A stretch of DNA of 64,000 bases, taken from the NCBI GenBank assembly GCA_021203465.1, contig JAJQBC010000119.1:1-64000 (forward strand). Reading direction: 5' to 3'. Made by a program: the position numbers and the translations under genes. Below the pieces are notes generated by a model. That model had not been told where the DNA came from and made no database searches. It worked only from the letters and a program-made list of their open reading frames with translations. Shown here in pieces: positions 51,461 through 60,815 of the stretch. The stretch's first letter is position 1. The number at the start of each line of letters is the position of its first letter. This DNA is from Lachnospiraceae bacterium (GTDB lineage Bacteria > Bacillota > Clostridia > Lachnospirales > Lachnospiraceae).

Positions 51461-51489
51461 TTGCGGGAAATGCCTTTCTTCTTTATACT
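51461..51489 (+). promoter_or_regulatory. Promoter of a leaderless transglutaminase message
   Basis: -35 TTGCGG (51461-51466), 17-nt spacer, -10 TATACT (51484-51489). The ATG at 51496 lies six bases after the -10, so transcription should begin at or beside the start codon. Confidence 0.6.
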
Positions 51490-51495
51490 GGTGTC

Positions 51496-52518
51496 ATGAG
51501 AAAATTTATACTTTTACTCGCCGCGGCTGTTTTACTGACCGGCTGCGGTCTTTCAGACATTACAGAATACATGCAGCGCCTTCTGGGAAGCAATACGCAG
51601 ACACAGGAAACACAGGAGCGAAGAGTCTCCGACCGACAGCTTCAGACAGAAGCTGATGAAACGGATAGTCTCGCAGAGGAGGCCAAAGAAGAATCCGAAA
51701 CCTCAGATACTGTCGAAGAGGACACCGATGATTCCTCATCTGGGATGGAAGCTGTCGCTGCCTCCATCCTCTCATCCGGGATGTCCGAATACGAGATTGT
51801 CAAGGCAATTCACGACTACCTCGTTTTCAACGTGGACTACGACTATGAGAACCTCTATGCAGACACTCTGCCGGATACCGCCTACACCGCCGAAGGCGCA
51901 CTGCTTCTGCACTCTGCGGTCTGTGAGGGCTATGCACGAGCCTTCAATTACCTGTGTGAACAGGCCGGGCTCGAAAGCCTCATGGTCTACGGGAGCGCCA
52001 ACGACGGAACAACTGTGCTGTCGCACGCTTGGAATCAAGTCCGTGTCGACAACGCCTGGTTCAACGTGGACGTCACCTGGGACGATCCGCTCGTGAACGG
52101 CGAGCTCGTCTCCGACGGTTCAAACATCATCTACGACTATTTTCTCGTACCGGACAGTTCCCTCGAGGGCACACATACTGCCGAGGGTCCGGACGACCGG
52201 CATGTCTGCTCCGACACACGCTATCTGGAAAGCAACCGCCTGCTGAGCATTGAACCTTATCTGGAGGATCCATACTGCTTCGTCTCCTCCGATGAGGAGA
52301 TTGCCCCCGCTGTCCAGTCTTATCTCTCCGACGCGACATACCAGTTTCAGATTGTCTGCGACGCCACCGCGGAGCAGGCAGAAGACAAAATGAGTCTTGT
52401 TCTCGATACCGTGGCCGCCGCAATGCAGGAACTGCATTTATCCGGACAGATCGCTGCAGGTGTGGAATATGGGGTCGCAGACTACGCTGTTGTCACAGTC
52501 ACCATCACTCCCTCATAG
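51496..52518 (+). CDS. Transglutaminase-like lipoprotein
   Basis: 340 aa. Lipoprotein signal MRKFILLLAAAVLLTGCG with lipidated Cys17, an acidic Ser/Thr/Glu linker to about residue 85, then a transglutaminase-core domain with the papain-like triad Cys143 (HSAVCEGYARAF), His177 (LSHAWNQV) and Asp192 (WFNVDVTWDD). Such surface proteins may be proteases or cross-linkers of the envelope. There is no RBS. The -10 box ends six bases before the ATG, so it looks leaderless. It converges on the subtilase gene with a 6-bp overlap of the 3' ends. Confidence 0.88.
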   Translation: MRKFILLLAAAVLLTGCGLSDITEYMQRLLGSNTQTQETQERRVSDRQLQTEADETDSLAEEAKEESETSDTVEEDTDDSSSGMEAVAASILSSGMSEYEIVKAIHDYLVFNVDYDYENLYADTLPDTAYTAEGALLLHSAVCEGYARAFNYLCEQAGLESLMVYGSANDGTTVLSHAWNQVRVDNAWFNVDVTWDDPLVNGELVSDGSNIIYDYFLVPDSSLEGTHTAEGPDDRHVCSDTRYLESNRLLSIEPYLEDPYCFVSSDEEIAPAVQSYLSDATYQFQIVCDATAEQAEDKMSLVLDTVAAAMQELHLSGQIAAGVEYGVADYAVVTVTITPS

Positions 52519-54198
52519 GCCAAGACTGTCCTCCACGCACAGTTTTCCATAACCTGTCGCTACATTGGGACGGGCAGAGAAAGCAGGCAGCGGTCGGGCT
52601 CCGCTCCGCAGATATGCCTTTACCTTCTCCCCATAGAGATACCTGTCATGGCCGTCTACGATGCCATGCTGCATCAGGAGCGCCGCGGCTCCGGTGACAA
52701 AGGGTACTGCGAACGAGGTTCCGGAACGGCTCTGATAAGCGCCGCCCGGCGCAGCCGCCGTGATCTCCACCCCCGGCGCCACAAGATCCGGCTTCTGCAG
52801 GCCGCTATCGGCCTGCCCTCTTCCGGAAAAATCAGCAAGGGCATCTGTCCGATCATCGTAAGCCCCAACCGTGATGACGCCGGACGCGGTCGACGGAATT
52901 GTAAGCGTATTTTCCGGCGACGGCGTGAGAAAACGTGTCGCGCTCCCGACCACCCCGCCGGAGGGAAGCCACATCTGCCAGCTCCCATCCACAATTTTCT
53001 TCGGCACAAAACGCAGGCTCCAGATCCCGGCGTCCAGATAAGATCCCTTCGGAATCCATTCTATAAAAATTTCCTGATTCACACTGTACGGACGCGGTTC
53101 CCCATAATAGACCAGAAGCTCCGTCTCACCCAGAAGATAACGCTGCGCCGGAGGACTCGTATGTAGCGGTCCCGCCGTCAGCCCCTGCGGATGCACGAGA
53201 TAAATGTCAAAGCGATCCGCATAATTCTTCCAGACCTGAAGATTCAGGGAGGGTTCATAGGCCGCCACGGAAATCTCTGTTCTCTGCCCTGTCACACCGC
53301 GCAAATTTCCCGCCGCATGCCCGGCTCGTGTACCCTCATTTCCACTCCCCGCACAGATCACCGTTCTGTCTTGTCTACTCACCTCATCTATGTAGGTTTC
53401 AAGGAGACTCTTCCCCGTGTGGGAACCATAGGAGTTTCCAAAACTCAAGTTCAAAGCCAGCGGCATCCCGTATCTCTGCGCCTTGCGTATCACATATTCA
53501 ATCCCCAGCATCAACTCCGTCGTACGCGGAAAACCGTTCTCTCGAGCGGCTGCAAGCTTCACAACCAGCAGCTCACTCTCAAAGGCCACTCCCCGATTTC
53601 CTGCAGTGATCGAAAGCACACCGGTGCCGTGACCACTGCTGTCCCCGGGAAGCGGCGCGTCCCTCCGCAGCGCTCCATTCAATTCTTCCCGCGTGTATTC
53701 TGTCCCTGCATGAAATCCTTCCGGCGGCAGACCCTCGCCAGTCTGATCCCAAAGTGCCAGAATCCGGCTCGTCCCATCCTCCTTTCGAAAATCCGGATGA
53801 CGGCAGTCAACGCCGGAATCCAGCACCGCGACGATCACGCCCCGCCCGGTGAGGCGCAGCGGCGCGCGCTGCACGGCACTCATACAGGAAGCTCTTTTCC
53901 CTTCCGTCTGCGCAAAATACAGCCGCCGCGGCTTCTCGATATACTCGACCTCCGGCAGCTCCTCAAGCGCGGACAACATTGACTCTCGCACAATCAGGAT
54001 CGCGTAGCCGCCGGAGAGCTCTGTCGCCTGTTCCGCCAGCGCACGCAGCCGCTCCACACTTCCGGAATATTTCACGATCAGCTCCCAGGTCTGCTCCTCC
54101 GGGTCATAGCCCTCGCCCAAACCGAGCGCACGTTCCCGCTCCTCCTCACTTGCATCCAGTGCGAGATTCAGCTCATTTTCAGCTTTCTGGCTGTCCAT
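52513..54198 (-). CDS. S8 family serine peptidase, CspB-like
   Basis: 561-aa subtilase. Prodomain-like N-terminus (about 35-95), then Asp127 (VAVLDSGVD), His190 (SSGHGTGVLS) and Ser495 (RSGTSFAVPF), with a jelly-roll-type insertion of about 150 residues between His and Ser (VWKNYADRFDIYLVHP...). This arrangement is that of the Clostridium Csp germination proteases, which activate the cortex lytic enzyme SleC. All three catalytic residues are present, so it is an active CspB-type rather than a CspC-type pseudoprotease. The neighbouring SASP gene supports a spore role. No signal peptide. Confidence 0.85.
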   Translation of the reverse strand: MDSQKAENELNLALDASEEERERALGLGEGYDPEEQTWELIVKYSGSVERLRALAEQATELSGGYAILIVRESMLSALEELPEVEYIEKPRRLYFAQTEGKRASCMSAVQRAPLRLTGRGVIVAVLDSGVDCRHPDFRKEDGTSRILALWDQTGEGLPPEGFHAGTEYTREELNGALRRDAPLPGDSSGHGTGVLSITAGNRGVAFESELLVVKLAAARENGFPRTTELMLGIEYVIRKAQRYGMPLALNLSFGNSYGSHTGKSLLETYIDEVSRQDRTVICAGSGNEGTRAGHAAGNLRGVTGQRTEISVAAYEPSLNLQVWKNYADRFDIYLVHPQGLTAGPLHTSPPAQRYLLGETELLVYYGEPRPYSVNQEIFIEWIPKGSYLDAGIWSLRFVPKKIVDGSWQMWLPSGGVVGSATRFLTPSPENTLTIPSTASGVITVGAYDDRTDALADFSGRGQADSGLQKPDLVAPGVEITAAAPGGAYQSRSGTSFAVPFVTGAAALLMQHGIVDGHDRYLYGEKVKAYLRSGARPLPAFSARPNVATGYGKLCVEDSLGL

Positions 54199-54309
54199 TA
54201 TATTGCCCTCACGCTACGTCGCTTTCCCTATCAGTCTATTCTGGCTTCTCTCTTTTCATGTCAGTACATGGCCTCGTAAATAGCAGGACTGTATGTGCAG
54301 GAAAGCTGC

Positions 54310-54495
54310 TTATTTTGAAGACGCTGCATCCGTTTCCAGCGCCTTCTTTCTGCGGCTCAGGATCCCTCCGATGCGCCCGGTCTCCCGCGCGGACAGCGCT
54401 TTCCAGCCTCCCTCCCGTACCTTTTCCAGCAATCCCAACTCCTCGGCAATTTCATATTTCATCCGATCGTTCGGTTCCAGTTTTTCAAAATCCAT
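54310..54495 (-). CDS. Small acid-soluble spore protein, alpha/beta type
   Basis: 61 aa. It contains the SASP core: MKYEIAEELGLLEKVREGGW, then LSARETGRIGGILSRRKK, whose GGW/ETGRIGG pattern matches the variant found in clostridia. These proteins coat and protect spore DNA. The glutamate before the G-rich turn is the usual site of GPR protease attack in the family. AAGGAG precedes the ATG at 54495. A forespore-type promoter can be drawn at 54526-54555. Confidence 0.85.
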   Translation of the reverse strand: MDFEKLEPNDRMKYEIAEELGLLEKVREGGWKALSARETGRIGGILSRRKKALETDAASSK

Positions 54496-54525
54496 ATGCT
54501 TTTAACTCCTTTTTATTCTACGAAA

Positions 54526-54555
54526 AGTATGGCCGGATTTTTGAGGCCTTATACC
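54526..54555 (-). promoter_or_regulatory. Possible sigma-G/F promoter of the SASP gene
   Basis: On the minus strand, GGTATA (54550-54555), an 18-nt spacer and CATACT (54526-54531), close to the sigma-G pattern. Confidence 0.4.
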
Positions 54556-54619
54556 TTGTTGCGATTCACAGCCTCCGGGATTGCAATTCTCTGTAGTCTG
54601 CTGCTGCAACAGCAATCAC

Positions 54620-54648
54620 TTGACAGATTTTTCCGGGAAAGCTACACT
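54620..54648 (+). promoter_or_regulatory. Promoter of the RlmI-like methyltransferase gene
   Basis: -35 TTGACA (54620-54625), 17-nt spacer, -10 TACACT (54643-54648), giving a leader of about 100 nt to the ATG at 54756. The frame open from 54648 falls within this leader. Confidence 0.65.
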
Positions 54649-54755
54649 TGATGAAGATTCAGGCTGTGCAGAAGATTTCGAGCCCGTGCTGTCTGGAAAG
54701 CTCACAGACGGAATATCCGGCGATTCCAAATTCTGTCTTAATCAGGAGGAATTCA

Positions 54756-55958
54756 ATGTATCACACGATTGTAACGCTGAAAAAAGGCGAAGGGCGCACC
54801 GTCAAGGCAGGCGGTGCATGGATTTACGATAATGAAATCGAGAGCGTCGCAGGACACTTCGAGGACGGAGATATCGTGGAGGTACACGATTTCGACGGTT
54901 ATTTTCTGGGATATGGGTTTTTGAACCGACATTCAAAGATTCGGATACGCCTTCTGGCGCGAAAACGGGAACATGTCATCGACGATGCCTTTCTGGAACA
55001 ACGCGTGCGGAACGCCTGGGAGTACCGCAAGGCCACAACCGACACCGGCTGCTGTCGCATCATCTTCGGGGAGGCGGATTTTCTGCCCGGCCTGATTGTT
55101 GACAAATTTTCGAATGTGCTCGTCGTGGAATCGCTCGCTCTTGGCATCAACCGGCTGAAGCCGCGCATACTGGACATTCTAAAAAGAGTGCTGCTCGAGG
55201 ACGGAATCGCCATCCGCGGCATCTATGAGCGTAGCGACGCGAAGGTCCGCGAGCGGGAGGGCATGGAGCGCTTCAAGGGCTTCATCGGAGATTCCTTCGA
55301 CACGAAGGTAGAGATCGAGGAGAACGGCGTGCGCTTTCTCGTGGATGTGCAGGACGGCCAGAAAACCGGCTATTTCCTCGACCAGAAATACAACCGCCTC
55401 GCCATCCGGCGTCTCTACAAAGATAAAAAAGTGCTTGACTGCTTCACGCATACGGACTCTTTCGCGCTGAACGCAGCGGCCGGCGGCGCTACAAGCGTAC
55501 TCGGCGTGGACGCCTCAGAGCTGGGCTGCGCACAGGCACGGGAGAACGCCCTCTTAAACAACATGGAAGACCGCGTCAGTTTTCAGTGCGCCGACGTATT
55601 CGAACTGCTACCTGAACTGGAACAGCGCGGCGAGCGCTATGACATCGTGATCCTCGATCCTCCCGCCTTCACCAAATCGCGCAGCTCTATCAAGAACGCA
55701 GTCAAGGGCTACCGCGAAATCAACCTGCGAGGCATGCGCCTCGTGAAAGACGACGGCTTCCTCGCCACCTGCTCCTGCTCGCACTTCATGGATCCGGAAC
55801 TCTTCGCAAAAACTCTAAAGGAGGCCGCGCATGCCGCCCACAGGCGCTTACGTCAGGTCGAGTTCCGCACGCAGGCTTGCGATCACCCGATCCTGTGGGC
55901 TGCGGATCAGTCGTATTACCTCAAATATTATATCTTTCAGGTGGTGGAAGAATTGTAG
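54756..55958 (+). CDS. rlmI: Class I rRNA methyltransferase, RlmI/YccW-like
   Basis: 400 aa from the ATG at 54756 (AGGAGGA six bases upstream). It has an N-terminal PUA domain (residues 1-75; TVKAGGAWIYDNEI), then a Rossmann methyltransferase with VLDCFTHTDSFALNAA, GVDASELG and the catalytic ILDPPAFTKSRSS motif. E. coli RlmI makes m5C1962 in 23S rRNA; the same specificity here is assumed from family similarity. Confidence 0.88.
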   Translation: MYHTIVTLKKGEGRTVKAGGAWIYDNEIESVAGHFEDGDIVEVHDFDGYFLGYGFLNRHSKIRIRLLARKREHVIDDAFLEQRVRNAWEYRKATTDTGCCRIIFGEADFLPGLIVDKFSNVLVVESLALGINRLKPRILDILKRVLLEDGIAIRGIYERSDAKVREREGMERFKGFIGDSFDTKVEIEENGVRFLVDVQDGQKTGYFLDQKYNRLAIRRLYKDKKVLDCFTHTDSFALNAAAGGATSVLGVDASELGCAQARENALLNNMEDRVSFQCADVFELLPELEQRGERYDIVILDPPAFTKSRSSIKNAVKGYREINLRGMRLVKDDGFLATCSCSHFMDPELFAKTLKEAAHAAHRRLRQVEFRTQACDHPILWAADQSYYLKYYIFQVVEEL

Positions 55959-57817
55959 TACCCTCCCGCCGCCATCGCCGCATAGAAGGGCACGCAGAAC
56001 ATCACGGGCATAATATATCGAACCTGATAGTTAAAGGTCGGCGCGGCAACACAGACCAGCAGCGCCGTTAGCAGCGGAGTCATCGGCAGCAGATATTTTT
56101 TCCTTCCGGAGCCAATGAAGAAAGCGGCCAGCAGGATTGTCATCCACGAGACAAAGCCTGCGTTTTCGAACCAATTTATGATCGGCACGCGGGAGAGCAG
56201 CTTGGCTACGCGCTCCATAACATTTCGAAAGCCGTCCAGAAAGGCGGGCTGCGTGATCTCCCAGCGTATCTCCTGCCCCTCAATCTGTGATGTCATCATA
56301 TAATTGTGCGCATAGCCCTCCTGATAAAACCAGCCGTAAGCATTGTTCATCGTGGCCTCCACCGCATTTCCCGGATGCTTCAGAAGCTGCCGGAACCACA
56401 GGCCAAAATAAGCGGCCAGATCGTCCGATGACTCTGCATGATAGGTGTATTTCACCGGATCAGACGTGATGGGATCATAAAGTTCAGCCAGATTTTCATA
56501 ATCGAGTACACGGGAAATGATCTCCTCATCCTCCTCTGTCAGCTCATAGCCGTAATCGCGCACATAGCGGGCCGTCTGCTGGAAGGGGATCGAAAGCGCC
56601 TCGCTCACCCCGTTGTCCTCCACACCACAGGCCGGAAGCAGCACCCTCTGATAGAGCAGCACGAGCAGAACCGGCAACAGCATCGCTGTCAGCACACGCA
56701 TGCATTTCTTTCTGTTTTCCTTCCAAAGCAGCCGCGTGGCATAGGCCGCCACAGCAATTCCGGAAAATAGTACCAGAAAAATCCCTTCATTCCGAAAACC
56801 TGCCGTCCCGAAAGCTGCCAGAATATAGCCGCCCATCCATCGGCGGCTGAGCATTTCTTCCTCCTTCATCGCCCTGACCAGCTCGAAGAGCATAAGCACA
56901 AGGAATATCACACAGGCCGCATAGGGTACATCCTTCTCCACGATCGTCGATTCCATCGGGAAATACTGCACAATACAGATGATCGCAAGCGCGGCCACGC
57001 GGAAGACATACGGCGTCTTCCAGCGCTTCATCAGGACAAAACCGTAGGAAAACGCAGACAGCAAAAGCCCGAGCTGCAACACAAGATTCAGGAAAAATCC
57101 AAAGGTATAAGAGACCAGCAGATTTCCCAGCTCCATAACCAGACACATCAGAACCGTATGTAGCGGCGGATAATAATTATTGATCATATTCCAATACCAC
57201 TGACGCATCTCGGCCAGCGTCTCCGGCATCGCCGCCCCCGGAAACTTTGCGACAATATAGGGCAGCCAGCACAGCAAAATCACGAGAAACGTGCCCCAGA
57301 AGGCATGTCTCTCGAAAATCCAGTCTCCCAGACGACAGCCGCACAGCGTATTTTTCTCAGCATCGCAGAGCAATTTTCGAATCAACAGCGCGTAGATCCG
57401 CGCGAACAACAGGTAAAAACCGATCAGCATCAGAACTGAGACGAACTGATGAAAAGTGTCCATGAAGATCAAATCCCAGGAATTTGTATAGCGGAAGCTG
57501 TAGCCAAACAGCAGAAAAAATGCTGTCAGCCCCGCCGGAATCCGATAGCTCCACTTCGATATCTCCACATTCCATACCGACTTTGTTTTCAAAAAGAAAT
57601 AAAACAGGAAAAAGACCAGCAACGCATCCCTATAGGTGAACACAGGCAGCAGATATTCCAGTTTTTTAATATTCACTATCAGGATCGTGAAAAATCCGCC
57701 CCCAACAGCCTCCGCGCTGATCTCGCTCAGATCTGTATCTAAAATCGCCAACAACGCGAAGCATGCAAATGCTCCGCTAATCCAGTCCTGTGAAAAATAA
57801 ACGATTTTCTTTCGCAT
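55937..57817 (-). CDS. Large polytopic membrane protein (DUF6020-like)
   Basis: 626 aa with 12 or more hydrophobic helices and few soluble loops. A long extracytoplasmic region (about 390-490; GVEDNGVSEALSIPFQQTAR) lies between helices near the C-terminal third. The layout is like GT-C-type glycosyltransferases and the DUF6020 proteins seen in clostridial polysaccharide loci, but no catalytic Asp-Glu motif can be assigned confidently. It converges on and overlaps the rlmI-like gene at the 3' ends. It lies downstream of the HAD gene in the glycosyltransferase cluster. Confidence 0.65.
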   Translation of the reverse strand: MRKKIVYFSQDWISGAFACFALLAILDTDLSEISAEAVGGGFFTILIVNIKKLEYLLPVFTYRDALLVFFLFYFFLKTKSVWNVEISKWSYRIPAGLTAFFLLFGYSFRYTNSWDLIFMDTFHQFVSVLMLIGFYLLFARIYALLIRKLLCDAEKNTLCGCRLGDWIFERHAFWGTFLVILLCWLPYIVAKFPGAAMPETLAEMRQWYWNMINNYYPPLHTVLMCLVMELGNLLVSYTFGFFLNLVLQLGLLLSAFSYGFVLMKRWKTPYVFRVAALAIICIVQYFPMESTIVEKDVPYAACVIFLVLMLFELVRAMKEEEMLSRRWMGGYILAAFGTAGFRNEGIFLVLFSGIAVAAYATRLLWKENRKKCMRVLTAMLLPVLLVLLYQRVLLPACGVEDNGVSEALSIPFQQTARYVRDYGYELTEEDEEIISRVLDYENLAELYDPITSDPVKYTYHAESSDDLAAYFGLWFRQLLKHPGNAVEATMNNAYGWFYQEGYAHNYMMTSQIEGQEIRWEITQPAFLDGFRNVMERVAKLLSRVPIINWFENAGFVSWMTILLAAFFIGSGRKKYLLPMTPLLTALLVCVAAPTFNYQVRYIMPVMFCVPFYAAMAAGGYYNSSTT

Positions 57818-57925
57818 TTCTGTCCCTCGTGTTGGTCTTTTCGTTATTTTAGGGCAATTTTGTCAAGAAAATGTGTAGTTTATATTACTTTGGCTTAATA
57901 TTAACACCGATATACGTGTGTGCGA

Positions 57926-58777
57926 TTATATGAGTCCCATGCGTTCCATCTCATGAAGCACGCCGTCGTCCCAGACTGACTCGCACACACGGTCTGCGAT
58001 CTCTTTGATCTCCTCATCCGCATTTCCCATAGCAACGCCGATACCCGCCCTCTCGATCATCTGATAATCGTTCAGGCTGTCACCAAACGCAATCGTGTCC
58101 GACACGTCCGCTCCAAACAACTCCGCAACCTTCACAATACCGGTTCCCTTATCCGATTCGTGTGAGATCAGTTCTCCGTTGAACATCCCGGAGTCTGTAT
58201 AAATATGATAGGTCGCCACATAGAACTGTTCGCCGAGTTCACGTCGAATTTCTTCGAGCGCCTCCGGAGTACGTACCAGAAAGGAGACCTTCGAGATCCC
58301 ATCAAGCTTCGGATTCCACACACTCAGCGGCCAAGTGTTCTTCCGTTCTTTCAGGAACTGCATCCAACGTGCCAACTCCGGGTTGACATCCGGCATTGGC
58401 ACGTCCTCCCATAGATAAGTACTCCCATCCCCGGCGACGAAAATGCGGTCAAGTCCTTCCAGCATGAAAATTCCACCCGGAATCCGCTCCAATACCTCAA
58501 TGATACGCCGGACAAGCGCCGGGTCAAGGGCGTAACGGTAAACGCTTTTCCCCTGAATGCGGATATCGCAGCCCGCACTCGCAACGATCCCGTCCCATTC
58601 CAGCGACGTCACCTCCTCCGGCAGGCTGTTCCAGGTCCTCCCGGTCGAGATAAAGACCTTGTGCCCGTTTGCGCGCACGCGGCGAAAACCCTCCGCAAGC
58701 GCTGAACTGATGCCGTGATCCATCATATAAATTGTCCCGTCGATATCGACAAAAATCAGTTTTTTCTTATTGTACAT
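57926..58777 (-). CDS. HAD-IIB (Cof-type) phosphatase
   Basis: 283 aa. HAD motif I IFVDIDGTIYMMD with the nucleophilic Asp, motif II ISTGRTW, motif III Lys in SDKGTGIVK, motif IV FGDSLNDYQMIERAG. The cap is the type C2B of Cof phosphatases, which act on sugar phosphates and similar small molecules. It overlaps the preceding GT2 gene by 11 bp, so it belongs to that operon and may dephosphorylate a sugar intermediate. Confidence 0.9.
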   Translation of the reverse strand: MYNKKKLIFVDIDGTIYMMDHGISSALAEGFRRVRANGHKVFISTGRTWNSLPEEVTSLEWDGIVASAGCDIRIQGKSVYRYALDPALVRRIIEVLERIPGGIFMLEGLDRIFVAGDGSTYLWEDVPMPDVNPELARWMQFLKERKNTWPLSVWNPKLDGISKVSFLVRTPEALEEIRRELGEQFYVATYHIYTDSGMFNGELISHESDKGTGIVKVAELFGADVSDTIAFGDSLNDYQMIERAGIGVAMGNADEEIKEIADRVCESVWDDGVLHEMERMGLI

Positions 58778-59825
58778 GCGATGTCACTCCATAATAGAAA
58801 GAAAAGAAAAGCTTCGTCACTGCCCAGCAGGGCAGCGCAAGGCCGTGCTTCATCATAAAAATATACAGCTTCACCGAAAGGCCCAGCCTGTCCATCGTAT
58901 GGTGGTACAAAGCCTCCTGCACGCTCCCATCCTGACACATAGCGCGGACATTTTGCAGCACCTGCCGGAAGGAATCCTGGCGATTTCTCCAGATTTCATT
59001 CTTGACCGCCATAATCGCAAGACTCAAGAAGTCGTTCCGAATCTGCGGGCGGAAATCATAGACGCCCTTTTTTTCAGAAATATCCTCCAGCTTTTCCCTT
59101 AAAAGCTTGATTTTTTCAAGATATTTCGCATCATACTGCCCGGTCATCGACGACTGGTTGTACCAGTAATGATATGGGTAATAATCCGGGATCTGACAGA
59201 CACAGCGGGCGTCGAGCACCGCCGCAAACACCATCTGCAGGTCCTCGCCAACCGACACGCGTTCATCCCAGAGCTGCAGATTGCGCTCCACCAGTTCCCG
59301 GCGAAACAGCTTCGTCACACGCGAGGGCTGAATCGTCCTGCCGATAAAGCTTCCATCGTTCAGCAGCACCGGCCAGAGTTCCTCCAATTCCTCCCCGCAG
59401 TAGCACTCCCGCTCTATTCGGTTCGTCTCACGCCGCGGCGGATAGCTCTTGTCTTCATAGTCAAACACCAGACCGGCCATCGCGATATCCGCCCCATGTC
59501 TTTCCATCGACGCAGCAAGCCATTCATACATATCCGCTTCAATCCAGTCGTCGCTGTCGACAAAACCGAGCAGCTCTCCTGAGGCATGGCGCACGCCCTC
59601 CTTCCACGCGGAGGTGAGACCGCCATTTTTTTTGTGAACAGACAGTATATTGGAATAACGCCTTGCATAGTCATCACACAGCGCCGGGCAACTGTCCGGC
59701 GAACCGTCATCCACAAGGATAATCTCGATATTCTCATATGTCTGTGCCAAAATACTGTCCACACAGCGTCCCAGAACATCCTGAACCCGGTAAACAGGCA
59801 CGATCACACTGATTTTTTCTTTCAT
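58767..59825 (-). CDS. GT2 family glycosyltransferase
   Basis: 352 aa GT-A enzyme. Nucleotide-sugar region SVIVPVYRVQDVLGRCVDSI, IILVDDGSPD, and the metal-binding DSD in LGFVDSDDWIEADM. The C-terminal half is specific to this protein and may contact the acceptor. Starts one base after the previous GT2 gene's stop. Donor and acceptor unknown; the cluster suggests surface glycan synthesis. Confidence 0.9.
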   Translation of the reverse strand: MKEKISVIVPVYRVQDVLGRCVDSILAQTYENIEIILVDDGSPDSCPALCDDYARRYSNILSVHKKNGGLTSAWKEGVRHASGELLGFVDSDDWIEADMYEWLAASMERHGADIAMAGLVFDYEDKSYPPRRETNRIERECYCGEELEELWPVLLNDGSFIGRTIQPSRVTKLFRRELVERNLQLWDERVSVGEDLQMVFAAVLDARCVCQIPDYYPYHYWYNQSSMTGQYDAKYLEKIKLLREKLEDISEKKGVYDFRPQIRNDFLSLAIMAVKNEIWRNRQDSFRQVLQNVRAMCQDGSVQEALYHHTMDRLGLSVKLYIFMMKHGLALPCWAVTKLFFSFYYGVTSHVQ

Positions 59826-60815
59826 TTACTTCTCCTGTATCCTGCTCAGAATCTGCTTATACAATCCTGGCGATACCCCAAACAACAGATAGCCAAAACG
59901 GGTTCGGAACGGCAAACGGCAAATCCACGCGCCGCCCTCTTTCCGATACTGTCTGAGTCTTGTTTTCAGCTCCAAACGCAGGGCTTCCGCCTCCTCCACA
60001 TCGTCCGTACAGCGAAAATAGAAGGTGATGCAGGCATCACACAGTTTCCTGTAAGCAGCCGGAAGCAGATTTTCATAGCCATTTTCCCTGAAAAACACGA
60101 TGCGCTCCTCATGTGCACTCAGCCACTGCAGGCGTTTGCGCGAAAATACCGATGTGATACTGCCCGCATTTTCCGTAAAGTACCCGTACAGAGCTCGGTC
60201 GAGGAACGCGAGTTTCCCTGCCGCATGAAACAAACGGTAGGTCGTCGCTTCATCCTCGTGAATCCTGCCGAGGGGATAACGAATACCAGTTTCTATAAAC
60301 AACTCCCGGCGATATAACTTGTTCCAGGCCACGACAAAATATGTCGCATCTTCCTCCGCTCCGTAAAGCTGTTCCATCAGGCATTCCCCGCGGAACATGC
60401 GGTACGCGTCATTCGCCGCGCTCTCCAACGCTTCGCCGCGCACCCGCGCAAAACGACACTGGCCGATCGCGCAGCCGCTCTTTTGTATCAATTCATACAA
60501 AGCCCCAATAAAGTCCGGCGCGACATAGTCATCACTGTCAACGAAAGCAATATATTCTCCCTTCGCCATGTTAATTCCCACATTCCGTGCTCCTGAGAGC
60601 CCCCTGTTCTCCTGATGAATCACGCGCACCCGCCTGTCCTGCTTTGCATATGCGTCACAGATCGCCGGACAGCCGTCGAGCGAACCGTCGTCGACAAGAA
60701 TGATCTCCAGATTTTCATAAGTCTGTGTGAGCAGACTGTCCACACAGCGCGAGAGCCATGCCTCCACCTGATAGACCGGCACGATCACGCTAATGAGCGG
60801 CTCAGTTCTTTCCAT
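59826..60815 (-). CDS. GT2 family glycosyltransferase
   Basis: 329 aa. SVIVPVYQVEAWLSRCVDSL, IILVDDGSLDG and YIAFVDSDDYVAPDF give the GT2 donor site. Similar over its first 110 residues to its neighbours at 58767 and 60802, different beyond. Overlaps the upstream GT2 gene by 14 bp. Confidence 0.9.
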   Translation of the reverse strand: MERTEPLISVIVPVYQVEAWLSRCVDSLLTQTYENLEIILVDDGSLDGCPAICDAYAKQDRRVRVIHQENRGLSGARNVGINMAKGEYIAFVDSDDYVAPDFIGALYELIQKSGCAIGQCRFARVRGEALESAANDAYRMFRGECLMEQLYGAEEDATYFVVAWNKLYRRELFIETGIRYPLGRIHEDEATTYRLFHAAGKLAFLDRALYGYFTENAGSITSVFSRKRLQWLSAHEERIVFFRENGYENLLPAAYRKLCDACITFYFRCTDDVEEAEALRLELKTRLRQYRKEGGAWICRLPFRTRFGYLLFGVSPGLYKQILSRIQEK

